Assembly (NCBI GenBank): GCA_913778495.1
Contig: CAJYVD010000013.1
Coordinates: 186,001-250,000, forward strand
Source of the DNA: an uncultured Pantoea sp.
GTDB lineage: Bacteria; Pseudomonadota; Gammaproteobacteria; Enterobacterales; Enterobacteriaceae
Reading direction: 5' to 3'
Length of the DNA stretch: 64,000 nucleotides
Positions 8,540 to 19,959 of the stretch are shown here, one piece after another; position 1 is the stretch's first letter, and every line of letters begins with the position of its first letter. Both the position numbers and the translations under genes were made by a program. The notes beneath the pieces were generated by a model. It was given only the letters and a program-made list of their open reading frames with translations, had not been told where the DNA came from and did not search any database.

Positions 8540-10396
8540 ATGCGCACATTGTGGCGAATTATTGCCGGTCTGTTCCGCTGGAGCTGGCGGGTGCTGAATT
8601 TCATTCGGGAATTCATCCTGAATGCTTTTCTGATTGTTCTGATCCTGGCGGGCGTAGGGATCTGGCTGCAACTTTCAGCCAGCAACAGTAATGAACCGGT
8701 CCAACAGGGTGCCCTGAAAATCGATTTAAGCGGGATGCTGGTCGACAAGCCTTCTGTCAGTAACCGCTGGAGCCGTCTCAGTCGTCAGCTATTAGGCACC
8801 AACAGCGATCGCCTGCAAGAGAACGCGCTGTTTGACGTAGTGGATGCCATTCGTCAGGCGAAGGGAGATAAAAACATCACCGGCATCGTGCTGGATTTAC
8901 GTGACTTTGCGGGCGGGGATCAGCCCTCGTTGCAATACGTTGGGAAAGCACTGCGTGAATTTCGCGACGCGGGTAAACCCATTTTCGCCATGGGCGACAG
9001 CTACAGCCAACCGCAATATTATCTGGCCAGCTTTGCCAACAAGATTTACCTCTCTCCGCAGGGCACCGTTGACCTGCACGGTTTTGCCACTAACGGCCTC
9101 TATTACAAAAGCCTGCTGGATAAGCTTAAGGTCAGTTCACATGTATTTCGCGTAGGCACCTACAAATCGGCGGTGGAACCGTTCCTGCGCGATGACATGT
9201 CCCCTGCCGCCCGCGACGCCGACAGCCGTTGGGTGGGACAGCTGTGGCAAAACTACCTGAACACCGTGTCAGCCAACCGCCAGATCACGCCTGAGCAGCT
9301 GTTCCCCGGCGCAACAGCCATGATCAGTGGATTGCAGGCTGTTGGCGGTGATACCGCAAAATATGCGCTGGAGAATAAGCTGGTTGATGCCCTGCATACG
9401 CGCGCTGCGGCCGATCAACAGTTGGTCAAAGTGTTTGGCTGGGATAAAGCCAACAGCGACTATCGCAGCGTCAGTATTTATGATTACACGGTCAAACAGC
9501 CCACCGCGCAGCACGGCAATATTGCGGTGATCCTGGCCAGCGGCGCGATCATGGATGGTGAGGAGTCGGCGGGCAATGTGGGCGGTGACACCACTGCGGC
9601 ACAAATTCGCGATGCGCGCCTTGATCGAAATATTAAAGCCATTGTACTGCGCGTCAACAGCCCGGGCGGCAGCGTGACCGCCTCTGAAGCGATTCGCGAA
9701 GAGTTGGCGGCCGCGCATGACGCCGGTAAACCGGTGGTAGTTTCTATGGGCGGTATGGCCGCCTCAGGTGGCTACTGGATTTCTACCCCGGCGGATTACA
9801 TCGTCGCCGCACCCAGTACGCTAACCGGGTCGATTGGTATCTTTGGCGTGATCAACACGGTGGAAAATAGCCTTGACGCCGTGGGCGTGCATACCGATGG
9901 CGTGGCGACTTCGCCGCTGGCTGACGTCGCCACCACCAAAGCGCTGCCGACCGAAGTACAGCAATTAATGCAGTTAACCATCGGGAACGGTTATCGCAAT
10001 TTTGTGGGCTTAGTGGCAGCTTCACGCCATAAAACGCCTGAACAGATTGACGCTATTGCGCAGGGACACGTCTGGACCGGCAGCGATGCCAAGGCCAACG
10101 GTTTGGTTGACGCACTTGGTGATTTCGATGATGCCGTGGCGAAGGCCGCCGCGCTGGCGAAGATTTCGCAGCCGGAATTAAGCTGGTATCAGGAAGAGCC
10201 GGGCATGTTCGACATGCTGTTGAATCAAATGAACGCCTCTGCCCAAGCCGTGCTGCCGGCCGCGCTCAAAGTGTGGCTGCCCGCACCGGTCGTGGACGTC
10301 ATGCGCGACATGCAGGCGCAGCCGGGCCTGATGAATAATCTGAACGATCCGCAAAATCGTTACGCATTCTGCCTGACCTGCGGCACCGTGCGCTAA
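8540..10396 (+). CDS. sppA: Signal peptide peptidase SppA (protease IV)
   Basis: 618 aa from the ATG at 8540, chosen because it gives the MRTLWR start of SppA and follows GGAG at 8531-8534; the frame also runs 8 codons further upstream. One N-terminal membrane anchor (about residues 26-46) is followed by two tandem ClpP/crotonase-like domains. The catalytic dyad falls at the E. coli numbers, Lys209 (TYKSAVE) in the first half and Ser409 (MAASGGYW) in the second. The protein digests cleaved signal peptides in the inner membrane, active site facing the periplasm. A strong terminator follows. Confidence 0.98.
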   Translation: MRTLWRIIAGLFRWSWRVLNFIREFILNAFLIVLILAGVGIWLQLSASNSNEPVQQGALKIDLSGMLVDKPSVSNRWSRLSRQLLGTNSDRLQENALFDVVDAIRQAKGDKNITGIVLDLRDFAGGDQPSLQYVGKALREFRDAGKPIFAMGDSYSQPQYYLASFANKIYLSPQGTVDLHGFATNGLYYKSLLDKLKVSSHVFRVGTYKSAVEPFLRDDMSPAARDADSRWVGQLWQNYLNTVSANRQITPEQLFPGATAMISGLQAVGGDTAKYALENKLVDALHTRAAADQQLVKVFGWDKANSDYRSVSIYDYTVKQPTAQHGNIAVILASGAIMDGEESAGNVGGDTTAAQIRDARLDRNIKAIVLRVNSPGGSVTASEAIREELAAAHDAGKPVVVSMGGMAASGGYWISTPADYIVAAPSTLTGSIGIFGVINTVENSLDAVGVHTDGVATSPLADVATTKALPTEVQQLMQLTIGNGYRNFVGLVAASRHKTPEQIDAIAQGHVWTGSDAKANGLVDALGDFDDAVAKAAALAKISQPELSWYQEEPGMFDMLLNQMNASAQAVLPAALKVWLPAPVVDVMRDMQAQPGLMNNLNDPQNRYAFCLTCGTVR

Positions 10397-10403
10397 TCTT
10401 CAC

Positions 10404-10430
10404 AGCCCGACCGCTGGTCGGGCTGCTTTT
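10404..10430 (+). terminator. Intrinsic terminator of sppA
   Basis: 9-bp stem AGCCCGACC/GGTCGGGCT with a 3-nt loop at 10404-10424, followed by GCTTTT. It lies 8 bp after the sppA stop and before ansA. Confidence 0.85.
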
Positions 10431-10482
10431 CCCCCTTAATCCCCTTATACTGCGTCGTTTTACGGCAAGTCTGAGTACACCA

Positions 10483-11496
10483 ATGCAAAAGAAAAATATC
10501 TATGTAGCCTACACAGGCGGGACAATCGGTATGCAGCGCTCAGCGCAGGGCTATATTCCGGTGTCTGGCCACCTGCAACAACAGCTGGCGAACATGCCAG
10601 AGTTTCACCGCCCTGAAATGCCCGATTTCACCATCCATGAATATCATCCGCTGATGGACTCATCAGACATGACCCCGTTGGATTGGCAATCGATTGCTGA
10701 CGATATCCGCCTCAATTACGACAATTACGACGGTTTCGTGATTCTCCACGGGACGGATACCATGGCTTTTACGGCTTCGGCGCTCTCTTTTATGCTGGAA
10801 AATTTGGCCAAGCCGGTGATTGTCACCGGATCGCAAATTCCTCTTGCCGAATTACGCTCTGACGGTCAGCAAAATCTGCTTAACTCGCTCTATGTTGCGG
10901 CGAATTATCCTATCAATGAGGTCACGCTGTTTTTTAATAACACGCTCTTTCGCGGCAACCGCACGACCAAAGCGCATGCTGACGGGTTTAACGCCTTTGC
11001 CTCACCGAACCTGTCGCCGCTGCTTGAGGCAGGCATTCATATCCGTCGTTTGAATACCCCGCCTGCGCCATCATCCCAGGGCGCGCTGGTGGTGCATCCG
11101 ATTACGCCGCAGCCGATTGGCGTGGTAACAATTTACCCGGGTATTTCAGCGGATGTGGTGCGTAACTTCCTGCGCCAGCCGGTCAAGGCCCTGATACTGC
11201 GCTCCTACGGCGTGGGCAATGCGCCACAAAATGCAGAGTTCCTGGCGGAATTACAACAGGCCCATGCGCGCGGCATCGTGGTCGTCAACCTGACGCAGTG
11301 CATGTCTGGAAAAGTGAACATGGGCGGCTATGCCACCGGCAATGCGCTGGAGCATGCTGGCGTGGTCAGCGGATTTGATCTCACGGTGGAAGCCGCATTA
11401 ACAAAACTGCACTTTTTATTAAGTCAGAACCTCTCTGTTGAAGAAATTCGTGCCAAAATGCAGCAGAATTTACGTGGCGAACTGACCGAAGACTGA
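10483..11496 (+). CDS. ansA: L-asparaginase I (cytoplasmic)
   Basis: 337 aa type I asparaginase without a signal peptide, so cytoplasmic. The two catalytic threonine motifs are present: Thr14 in TGGTIG and Thr91-Asp92 in HGTDTM. The enzyme hydrolyses L-asparagine to aspartate and ammonia with low affinity and is allosterically activated by asparagine in E. coli. pncA follows after 15 bp on the same strand, the same two-gene unit as in E. coli; both enzymes release ammonia from an amide. Confidence 0.97.
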   Translation: MQKKNIYVAYTGGTIGMQRSAQGYIPVSGHLQQQLANMPEFHRPEMPDFTIHEYHPLMDSSDMTPLDWQSIADDIRLNYDNYDGFVILHGTDTMAFTASALSFMLENLAKPVIVTGSQIPLAELRSDGQQNLLNSLYVAANYPINEVTLFFNNTLFRGNRTTKAHADGFNAFASPNLSPLLEAGIHIRRLNTPPAPSSQGALVVHPITPQPIGVVTIYPGISADVVRNFLRQPVKALILRSYGVGNAPQNAEFLAELQQAHARGIVVVNLTQCMSGKVNMGGYATGNALEHAGVVSGFDLTVEAALTKLHFLLSQNLSVEEIRAKMQQNLRGELTED

Positions 11497-11511
11497 TACG
11501 GAGCACAATGA

Positions 11512-12120
11512 ATGAAGCGGGCATTAGTAATCATCGATATTCAAAACGATTTTTGCCCCGGCGGCCCCATGGCGGTGCACGAAGGCGACCAAACGGTCGC
11601 GGTGGCGAATCGCTATGCGCGTGAATTTCGTGCGCGCGGCGAGTGCGTCGTGGCGCTGCAGGATTGGCATCCTGCCAACCATGGCAGCTTCGCTTCCGTG
11701 TCGGGTGAACCGGTGTATACGTTAGGTGAGCTAAATGGTTTACCGCAAATCTGGTGGCCGGACCACGGCGTGCAGCACTCGCACGGCGCCGATTTTCATC
11801 CTGAGCTCGATCGCACTTTAATTGATGCGGTGTTTCACAAAGGCGGTGACGTCGATGTGGATAGCTATAGCGCTTTTTTTGACAATGGCCACCGGCGCAA
11901 AACCGAACTGGACCAATGGCTGCGCGAGCGCGGCATAACCGATTTGGTGATGCTGGGCATTGCCACTGATTACTGCGTGAAATACAGCGTGCTGGACGCG
12001 CTGGAACTGGGCTACCGCGTGCAAGTGGTTAAAGAGGGATGCCGTGGGGTCAATCTGAATCCGGATGACAGCGAGATCGCCATTGCGCAGATGAAAGCAC
12101 AAGGCGCGGTGATTGTGTAA
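11512..12120 (+). CDS. pncA: Nicotinamidase
   Basis: 202 aa. The cysteine-hydrolase triad is visible as Asp9 (IIDIQNDF), Lys110 and Cys155 (GIATDYC); the metal-binding residues Asp51, His53 and His85 are in QDWHP and WPDHG. It converts nicotinamide to nicotinate for NAD recycling. I used the ATG at 11512, which has GGAG 8 bp upstream; an ATG 4 bp earlier is out of frame. Second gene of the ansA-pncA unit. Confidence 0.97.
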   Translation: MKRALVIIDIQNDFCPGGPMAVHEGDQTVAVANRYAREFRARGECVVALQDWHPANHGSFASVSGEPVYTLGELNGLPQIWWPDHGVQHSHGADFHPELDRTLIDAVFHKGGDVDVDSYSAFFDNGHRRKTELDQWLRERGITDLVMLGIATDYCVKYSVLDALELGYRVQVVKEGCRGVNLNPDDSEIAIAQMKAQGAVIV

Positions 12121-12123
12121 TAC

Positions 12124-12157
12124 GCTGCAGGGCGGGCGCCTTACTGCCCGCCCTGCA
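12124..12157. terminator. Hairpin between convergent pncA and yeaC
   Basis: 13-bp inverted repeat, CTGCAGGGCGGGC and its complement, around an 8-nt loop, placed 4 bp after the pncA stop and 5 bp after the yeaC stop on the other strand. It lacks a T-tract on either side; a shared, perhaps Rho-assisted, end point is likely. Confidence 0.55.
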
Positions 12158-12162
12158 GATAA

Positions 12163-12444
12163 TCAGTGGAGATTGATGCGCGTGACATCGGTCTCGATGC
12201 CGAACTCTTCTTTCAGCTGCTTTTTCGATTTCGTCACCATTTCGCCCGCTTTGCTGATAGTCATGTGCTGCGGCTCCTCGTTATGGCGCGCCTGCCACAG
12301 CATCACCAGCTGCAAACAGTGCTCTTTTTGCTCGGGCGTAAGCGCCACGCCGTCTGGCCATTTACCGGTCTCAACCGCGCTGGCCAGCCGCTCGTAAACG
12401 TCAGGCGTCATAGCAGCCAGCATGGCTTCTAATTCCTGTTTCAC
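12163..12444 (-). CDS. yeaC: YeaC, DUF1315 protein
   Basis: 93 aa small soluble protein with the conserved core MTPDVYERLASAVETGKWPD followed by LTPEQKEHCLQLVMLWQARH. Mostly helical, no signal peptide or membrane segment. Function unknown. The start lies 2 bp after the msrB stop, so the two form an operon, and the order msrB-yeaC beside gapA is that of E. coli. Confidence 0.9.
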   Translation of the reverse strand: MKQELEAMLAAMTPDVYERLASAVETGKWPDGVALTPEQKEHCLQLVMLWQARHNEEPQHMTISKAGEMVTKSKKQLKEEFGIETDVTRINLH

Positions 12445-12446
12445 AA

Positions 12447-12857
12447 TTATCCCTCCTGCTGTTTGCCCTGCTCGTCGGTAAAGCTCAACGAGGCAGAGTT
12501 AACACAGTAGCGCTCTCCGGTTGGCTGCGGGCCGTCCGGGAACACATGCCCTAGGTGTGAATCGCAGCTGCCGCAGCGAATCTCCACGCGGTGCATGCCG
12601 TGTGAATCATCCTCCAAATAGCGAATCGCATCGTCATTGAAAGGCTGGTAGAAGCTTGGCCAGCCACAGCCGGAATCGTATTTGGTTTCAGAGAGGAACA
12701 GCGGCGCGTTGCACACCAGGCAGTGGTAAATCCCCTCCTGCTTGTTATGCAGCAGTGCGCCGGTAAACGGCGGCTCGGTGCCGCGCTGCTGCGTCACATA
12801 ACGTTGCATTTCGGAGAGCTGCGCAAGTTTTTCCGCAGGTGCGTTGTCTTTAGCCAT
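12447..12857 (-). CDS. msrB: Methionine-(R)-sulfoxide reductase MsrB
   Basis: 136 aa SelR-fold enzyme. Structural zinc ligands are the pairs Cys46-x-x-Cys49 (CLVC) and Cys95-x-x-Cys98 (CGSC); the catalytic residue is Cys118 in RYCVNSAS, a plain cysteine codon, not selenocysteine. It reduces the R epimer of protein-bound methionine sulfoxide with thioredoxin as donor. Divergent from gapA; yeaC follows at once. Confidence 0.97.
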   Translation of the reverse strand: MAKDNAPAEKLAQLSEMQRYVTQQRGTEPPFTGALLHNKQEGIYHCLVCNAPLFLSETKYDSGCGWPSFYQPFNDDAIRYLEDDSHGMHRVEIRCGSCDSHLGHVFPDGPQPTGERYCVNSASLSFTDEQGKQQEG

Positions 12858-14194
<1,337 letters not shown>

Positions 14195-14213
14195 GCAACG
14201 CTTATGCCAAACA

Positions 14214-14242
14214 AGGGGTGACTTCGGTCGCCCCTTTTTTTT
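14214..14242 (+). terminator. Intrinsic terminator of gapA
   Basis: Stem AGGGGTGAC/GTCGCCCCT (one G-U pair) closed by a TTCG tetraloop at 14214-14235, then eight T. yeaD starts 25 bp later, so any yeaD expression from the gapA promoter is by read-through. Confidence 0.93.
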
Positions 14243-14267
14243 CAACTGAATGAATAAAGGCCTGACG

Positions 14268-15149
14268 ATGCACGACTCCCTTTACACGCTGCCGGTTGTT
14301 AAACAGATCACCCCTTATTTGTCGCAGCGGCAGATGGGTGAGCTGCCGATTTTGGTGATAAGCCATCCGAAATTTCGCGCCGCGGTTGCGCTTCAGGGCG
14401 CGCATTTACTGTCATGGCAGCCTGGCGGCCATCAGCCCGTAATTTGGCTAAGCAGTAAAACACCTTTTGTGGCAGGCAAAGCCATTCGTGGCGGCGTGCC
14501 TATATGCTGGCCTTGGTTTGGACCGGCAGGTGAGCCTGCGCACGGCTTTGCACGCAATCTTCCATGGACATTAACGGCGCACGACGAACATGACGACGCA
14601 GTGATGCTGACCTTTACGTTGGAAAACAGTGCGCACACGAAGAAACTCTGGCCACATGATTTTACCCTTCTGGCCCGCTTCCGCTTAGGCGAACACTGTG
14701 AGATTGAGCTAGAAGCATGGGGCGATTTTGACGCGACAGCGGCCCTGCACACCTATTTTCAGGTGGGGGATATCCAGCAGGTGGAAGTGAGTGGGCTGGG
14801 TAAGAGCTTCATTGACAAGGTGAATGATAATGCGCCAGGCAGCGCGCCAGAAGGTAAGCAAACCTACCCCGATCGCGTTGACCGCATTTTCACTGCACCG
14901 GACGATTGCAGCGTCATTCATGACAAAGCAGGTAAACGCCAGATAGAAGTCCATCATCACTATCAAAGTGACGTTGTCACATGGAATCCTGGCCCTGCGC
15001 TCTCATGCAGCATGAATGACATGCCAAATGAAGGTTACAAAACCATGGTGTGCGTGGAAACGGCGCGCATTCTTCAGCCAATGACGAGCGCGGGAGAGAA
15101 CCCTTCTCGCCTGGGCACGACGCTTTATGTGAAAAAGAAAGCGCAGTAA
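14268..15149 (+). CDS. yeaD: YeaD, glucose-6-phosphate 1-epimerase (hexose-6-P mutarotase)
   Basis: 293 aa. I chose the ATG at 14268, which follows AAAGG at 14256-14260; the ATG at 14250 has only the terminator T-tract upstream. Galactose-mutarotase superfamily fold, with the family segments QGAHLLSWQPGG (about 43-54), FGPAGEPAHGFARN (with the conserved His), LHTYFQVGD and FIDKVND. It speeds the alpha/beta interconversion of glucose-6-phosphate. Gene order gapA-yeaD is that of E. coli; the yeaE reductase gene that comes next in E. coli is absent. Confidence 0.92.
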   Translation: MHDSLYTLPVVKQITPYLSQRQMGELPILVISHPKFRAAVALQGAHLLSWQPGGHQPVIWLSSKTPFVAGKAIRGGVPICWPWFGPAGEPAHGFARNLPWTLTAHDEHDDAVMLTFTLENSAHTKKLWPHDFTLLARFRLGEHCEIELEAWGDFDATAALHTYFQVGDIQQVEVSGLGKSFIDKVNDNAPGSAPEGKQTYPDRVDRIFTAPDDCSVIHDKAGKRQIEVHHHYQSDVVTWNPGPALSCSMNDMPNEGYKTMVCVETARILQPMTSAGENPSRLGTTLYVKKKAQ

Positions 15150-15237
15150 GCAAAGCGGCAATATCCTGTACTGCCCGCCGTAAGGTAGCGCATGATATGA
15201 CACGCACCATCATCGCACCCCACATTGATGCAATGTA

Positions 15238-15271
15238 AAAAAAACGCCTCATCATGAGGCGTTTTATTTTT
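15238..15271. terminator. Bidirectional terminator between yeaD and mipA
   Basis: Inverted repeat AAAACGCCTC-ATCAT-GAGGCGTTTT at 15241-15265, with a T-rich stretch on its right side for yeaD and A-tract on its left (T-tract on the minus strand) for mipA. It serves both converging genes. Confidence 0.9.
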
Positions 15272-15274
15272 TCA

Positions 15275-16024
15275 TTAGAAACTGTAACTGATCCCAGTCC
15301 ACACCGTGAACTGCCCGCTTTTATCGACCATCGGGCTATCTTTGATCTCACTGTCAAAGCGTGTGTAGCGTCCAGACAGGCTGGCATTCCAGCTGTCGCT
15401 CAGTTGATAGCTGGCGTTCATCTCGACATAGGGTGACCAGCTGTCATCCGGACGATATTGCGCAATACCGCTGCGGGCGCTCTCACGCGACGACACGCCA
15501 TAGTAGTAACGGTTTTGGTTGGCGCTGTTCCACGTTGCGCCAATGCCTGGCGTCAAACTGAATGCGCCGAAATCGAAACGATACAGGTAGGTGAGATCCC
15601 AGATAATGCCGTTACTGTTATTAAGCACGTCGCCCAGCAAAGCCGTACGCACGATGCCCCACTCGGCCACGTGCCGATAGGTTGCCCCGCCCATCAGCGT
15701 CATTCGACGTTTATCCAACGCCTTCATATCGCCTAAGTCGTTATCCTTGGGATCGTACTGCTGCGGGGAGCCCAGCAGCGTGAGCGATAACTGGTCTTGC
15801 TGATCTTTCCACAAGTAGTAACCGCCCTGCAGGCCGCGGAACCAGAAGTTTTCGCCTTCATAATTAATTACCGGCAAAGGCAGATAACGGTCTTGTCCAC
15901 CACGATAGGGTGACTGCGCATAAATAAGCGAAGCCCCCAGAGATAAAGGCTCTGCATGCGCGTTGAATGCTGCAAAATAACCAGGAATAAGCAGAGCAAC
16001 CGCTTTAAGTTTGAAATGGTTCAC
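15275..16024 (-). CDS. mipA: MipA, MltA-interacting outer-membrane protein (OmpV family)
   Basis: 249 aa. N-terminal signal peptide with likely cleavage after NAHA (residue 24). The rest alternates polar and hydrophobic residues as in an outer-membrane beta-barrel and ends in GISYSF, the aromatic C-terminal residue recognised by the Bam complex. MipA scaffolds the murein transglycosylase MltA and PBP1B in E. coli. Divergent from yeaG with 405 bp between. Confidence 0.94.
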   Translation of the reverse strand: MNHFKLKAVALLIPGYFAAFNAHAEPLSLGASLIYAQSPYRGGQDRYLPLPVINYEGENFWFRGLQGGYYLWKDQQDQLSLTLLGSPQQYDPKDNDLGDMKALDKRRMTLMGGATYRHVAEWGIVRTALLGDVLNNSNGIIWDLTYLYRFDFGAFSLTPGIGATWNSANQNRYYYGVSSRESARSGIAQYRPDDSWSPYVEMNASYQLSDSWNASLSGRYTRFDSEIKDSPMVDKSGQFTVWTGISYSF

Positions 16025-16429
16025 AATTTATTCAATCCATAAATATAACAATCAGCCAATGAGTTTACCGCAATTTCATGGCGGGTTAATGCTAAATGCG
16101 CAGTTTTGCGCGAGCTGTCGCTCCCGTCTTCACGCCTTTCCTGCTACGACGCAGAGGAGAAACGCCGGGGGCGCTTATGAGACTTTGTTATTGATATATC
16201 GCTAAATATAGAGAAAAAGTGGCTGCATGTTTTCTGAATGCCTTCTACAGTAAAAGCAAGATGAGAATTTTCAGTCGAGCAGAGTAACCATAAAACGTGT
16301 GTTTCCCGATAAAAAACGTCAGGTTGGCATAAGGGTTGCTGTACTCAATTAGGAATATCTTCCGGGAGCTGCAAAGGCTTTACATTTCGCTCCTTTACCT
16401 GTGCTAAAAATGAAAGGACGGGCATCGTT
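16025..16429. promoter_or_regulatory. mipA/yeaG divergent region
   Basis: 405 bp with no gene. The half next to yeaG contains the sigma-54 promoter described separately. The rest is ordinary intergenic sequence; I looked for a convincing pair of NtrC sites and did not find one. Confidence 0.6.
16324..16341 (+). promoter_or_regulatory. Sigma-54 promoter of yeaG-yeaH
   Basis: TTGGCATAAGGGTTGCTG at 16324-16341: the -24 GG (16326-16327) and -12 GC (16338-16339) are exactly 10 bases apart and the flanks follow the consensus TTGGCA...TTGCT. Transcription would start near 16351, about 80 bases before the yeaG start. E. coli yeaGH is known to be nitrogen/starvation controlled through sigma-54 and NtrC. 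Confidence 0.85.
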
Positions 16430-18364
16430 ATGAATATATTCGATCACTATCGTCAGCGTTATGAAGCTGCCAAGGACGAAGAGTTCACACTGCAGGAATT
16501 CCTCACAATCTGTAAACAGGATCGCAGTGCATACGCCAACGCAGCAGAGCGGCTATTGATGGCCATTGGTGAGCCAGTGATGGTCGATACTGCCCAAGAG
16601 CCTCGCCTTTCCCGCATCTTTTCTAACCGCGTCATGGGACGCTACCCTGCTTTTGAAGAGTTCTACGGTATGGAAGAAGCGATTGAACAGATCGTTTCCT
16701 ATTTAAAACATGCTGCGCAGGGTCTGGAGGAGAAGAAACAAATTCTCTATTTATTGGGTCCCGTGGGCGGCGGTAAATCCTCGCTGGCTGAGCGGCTCAA
16801 AGCTTTGATGCAGCGCGTACCTATTTATGTACTGAGCGCCGACGGGGAGCGCAGCCCGGTTAATGACCATCCGCTGTGCCTGTTCAATCCGCAAGAAGAC
16901 GCCAATATTCTGGAAAAAGAGTACGGTGTTCCGCGCCGCTACCTCGGCACCATCATGTCGCCGTGGGCGGCCAAGCGCCTGCACGAATTTGGCGGTGATA
17001 TCACCCGCTTTAAAGTGGTGAAAGTGCGCCCGTCTATTTTGGAGCAAATCGCGATTGCCAAAACCGAACCGGGCGATGAGAACAACCAGGACATCTCCGC
17101 ACTGGTGGGCAAAGTGGATATCCGCAAGCTGGAAAACCACGCGCAGAACGATCCGGACGCTTACGGCTACTCGGGCGCGCTGTGCCGCGCCAACCAAGGC
17201 ATCATGGAGTTCGTGGAAATGTTTAAAGCACCCATTAAGGTGCTCCATCCGCTGTTGACCGCTACGCAGGAAGGTAACTACAACGGCACCGAAGGCATCT
17301 CGGCTCTGCCCTTTAACGGCATCATTCTCGCGCACTCAAACGAATCAGAGTGGGTGACATTCCGCAATAACAAAAACAACGAAGCCTTCCTGGACCGCGT
17401 GTATATCGTCAAGGTGCCTTACTGCCTGCGCGTGTCTGAAGAAATTAAAATTTACGAGAAACTGCTTAACCACAGTGAACTGGCTACCGCCCCTTGTGCA
17501 CCTGGCACCCTGGAAACGCTGGCGCGCTTTACTATTCTTTCCCGCTTGAAAGAGCCGGAAAACTCCAGCATTTATTCGAAAATGCGCGTTTATGACGGCG
17601 AGAGCCTGAAAGATACCGATCCCAAATCCAAATCCTGGCAGGAGTATCACGATTACGCCGGCGTGGATGAAGGCATGAACGGCTTATCAACCCGCTTTGC
17701 CTTCAAAATTTTGTCGCGTGTGTTCAACTTTGACCATACCGAAGTGGCGGCCAACCCGGTACATCTGTTCTACGTGCTTGAGCAGCAAATTGAACGTGAG
17801 CAGTTCCCGCAAGATCAGGCGGAAAAATATCTTGAGCACCTTAAAGGGTATTTGATCCCTAAATATGCGGAATTCATCGGCAAAGAGATTCAGACGGCTT
17901 ATTTAGAATCGTATTCTGAATACGGACAGAACATTTTTGATCGCTATGTCACCTACGCCGATTTCTGGATTCAGGATCAGGAATATCGCGATCCGGACAC
18001 CGGACAGCTGTTTGACCGCGAATCCCTGAATGCCGAGTTGGAGAAAATTGAGAAACCTGCGGGCATCAGCAATCCCAAAGATTTCCGTAACGAGATCGTC
18101 AATTTTGTGCTGCGCGCACGCGCACAAAATAGCGGCCGTAATCCTAACTGGACCAGTTACGAGAAATTACGCACGGTCATTGAGAAGAAAATGTTCTCAA
18201 ACACCGAAGAACTGCTGCCTGTGATTTCCTTTAACACCAAGACGTCAACGGATGAGCAGAAAAAACACGATGACTTTGTCGACCGTATGATGGAGAAAGG
18301 CTATACGCGCAAACAGGTGCGTCTGCTGTGCGAATGGTACCTGCGCGTGCGTAAGTCGTCGTAG
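16430..18364 (+). CDS. yeaG: YeaG, PrkA-family serine protein kinase
   Basis: 644 aa, same length as E. coli YeaG. The N-terminal AAA-type domain carries a Walker A motif LLGPVGGGKSSLAE (109-121); the C-terminal part is the PrkA kinase-like domain with distant similarity to PKA. YeaG is a nutrient-stress kinase that acts with YeaH and, in many genomes, SpoVR. ATG start preceded by AAAGGA. yeaH follows on the same transcript after 90 bp that include a stable hairpin. Confidence 0.97.
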   Translation: MNIFDHYRQRYEAAKDEEFTLQEFLTICKQDRSAYANAAERLLMAIGEPVMVDTAQEPRLSRIFSNRVMGRYPAFEEFYGMEEAIEQIVSYLKHAAQGLEEKKQILYLLGPVGGGKSSLAERLKALMQRVPIYVLSADGERSPVNDHPLCLFNPQEDANILEKEYGVPRRYLGTIMSPWAAKRLHEFGGDITRFKVVKVRPSILEQIAIAKTEPGDENNQDISALVGKVDIRKLENHAQNDPDAYGYSGALCRANQGIMEFVEMFKAPIKVLHPLLTATQEGNYNGTEGISALPFNGIILAHSNESEWVTFRNNKNNEAFLDRVYIVKVPYCLRVSEEIKIYEKLLNHSELATAPCAPGTLETLARFTILSRLKEPENSSIYSKMRVYDGESLKDTDPKSKSWQEYHDYAGVDEGMNGLSTRFAFKILSRVFNFDHTEVAANPVHLFYVLEQQIEREQFPQDQAEKYLEHLKGYLIPKYAEFIGKEIQTAYLESYSEYGQNIFDRYVTYADFWIQDQEYRDPDTGQLFDRESLNAELEKIEKPAGISNPKDFRNEIVNFVLRARAQNSGRNPNWTSYEKLRTVIEKKMFSNTEELLPVISFNTKTSTDEQKKHDDFVDRMMEKGYTRKQVRLLCEWYLRVRKSS

Positions 18365-18382
18365 TTGTTACCTGTAAGCTAA

Positions 18383-19732
<1,350 letters not shown>

Positions 19733-19739
19733 TACCGTA

Positions 19740-19766
19740 AGCCGGCCTATCGCCGGCTTTTTTTTT
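19740..19766 (+). terminator. Intrinsic terminator of yeaGH
   Basis: 7-bp stem AGCCGGC/GCCGGCT (19740-19746 with 19752-19758), 5-nt loop, then nine T. Eight bases after the yeaH stop. Confidence 0.94.
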
Positions 19767-19959
19767 ATCTGCTCAAGAATGGCGGAAAACGCTGGCGATA
19801 ACCCGCAGAAATTTGCTTTCTGGTGCGCACAACACATAAAGAACGAAAAAAGCTGCAATTAACCGCTGACAAGCCCTTGATAAAACATTATCTTTTGACC
19901 TTGCCTGTGTGGATCCCCCGCAGTTTGCTTATGTCACCCGTTGCAGCAGGAGAGCACCG

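Noticed and set aside
16090..16115. NtrC-like dyad around TGCGCAGTTTTGCGCG upstream of yeaG
   Set aside because: Spacing and bases do not fit the NtrC consensus and it lies more than 200 bp from the sigma-54 promoter without a second site.
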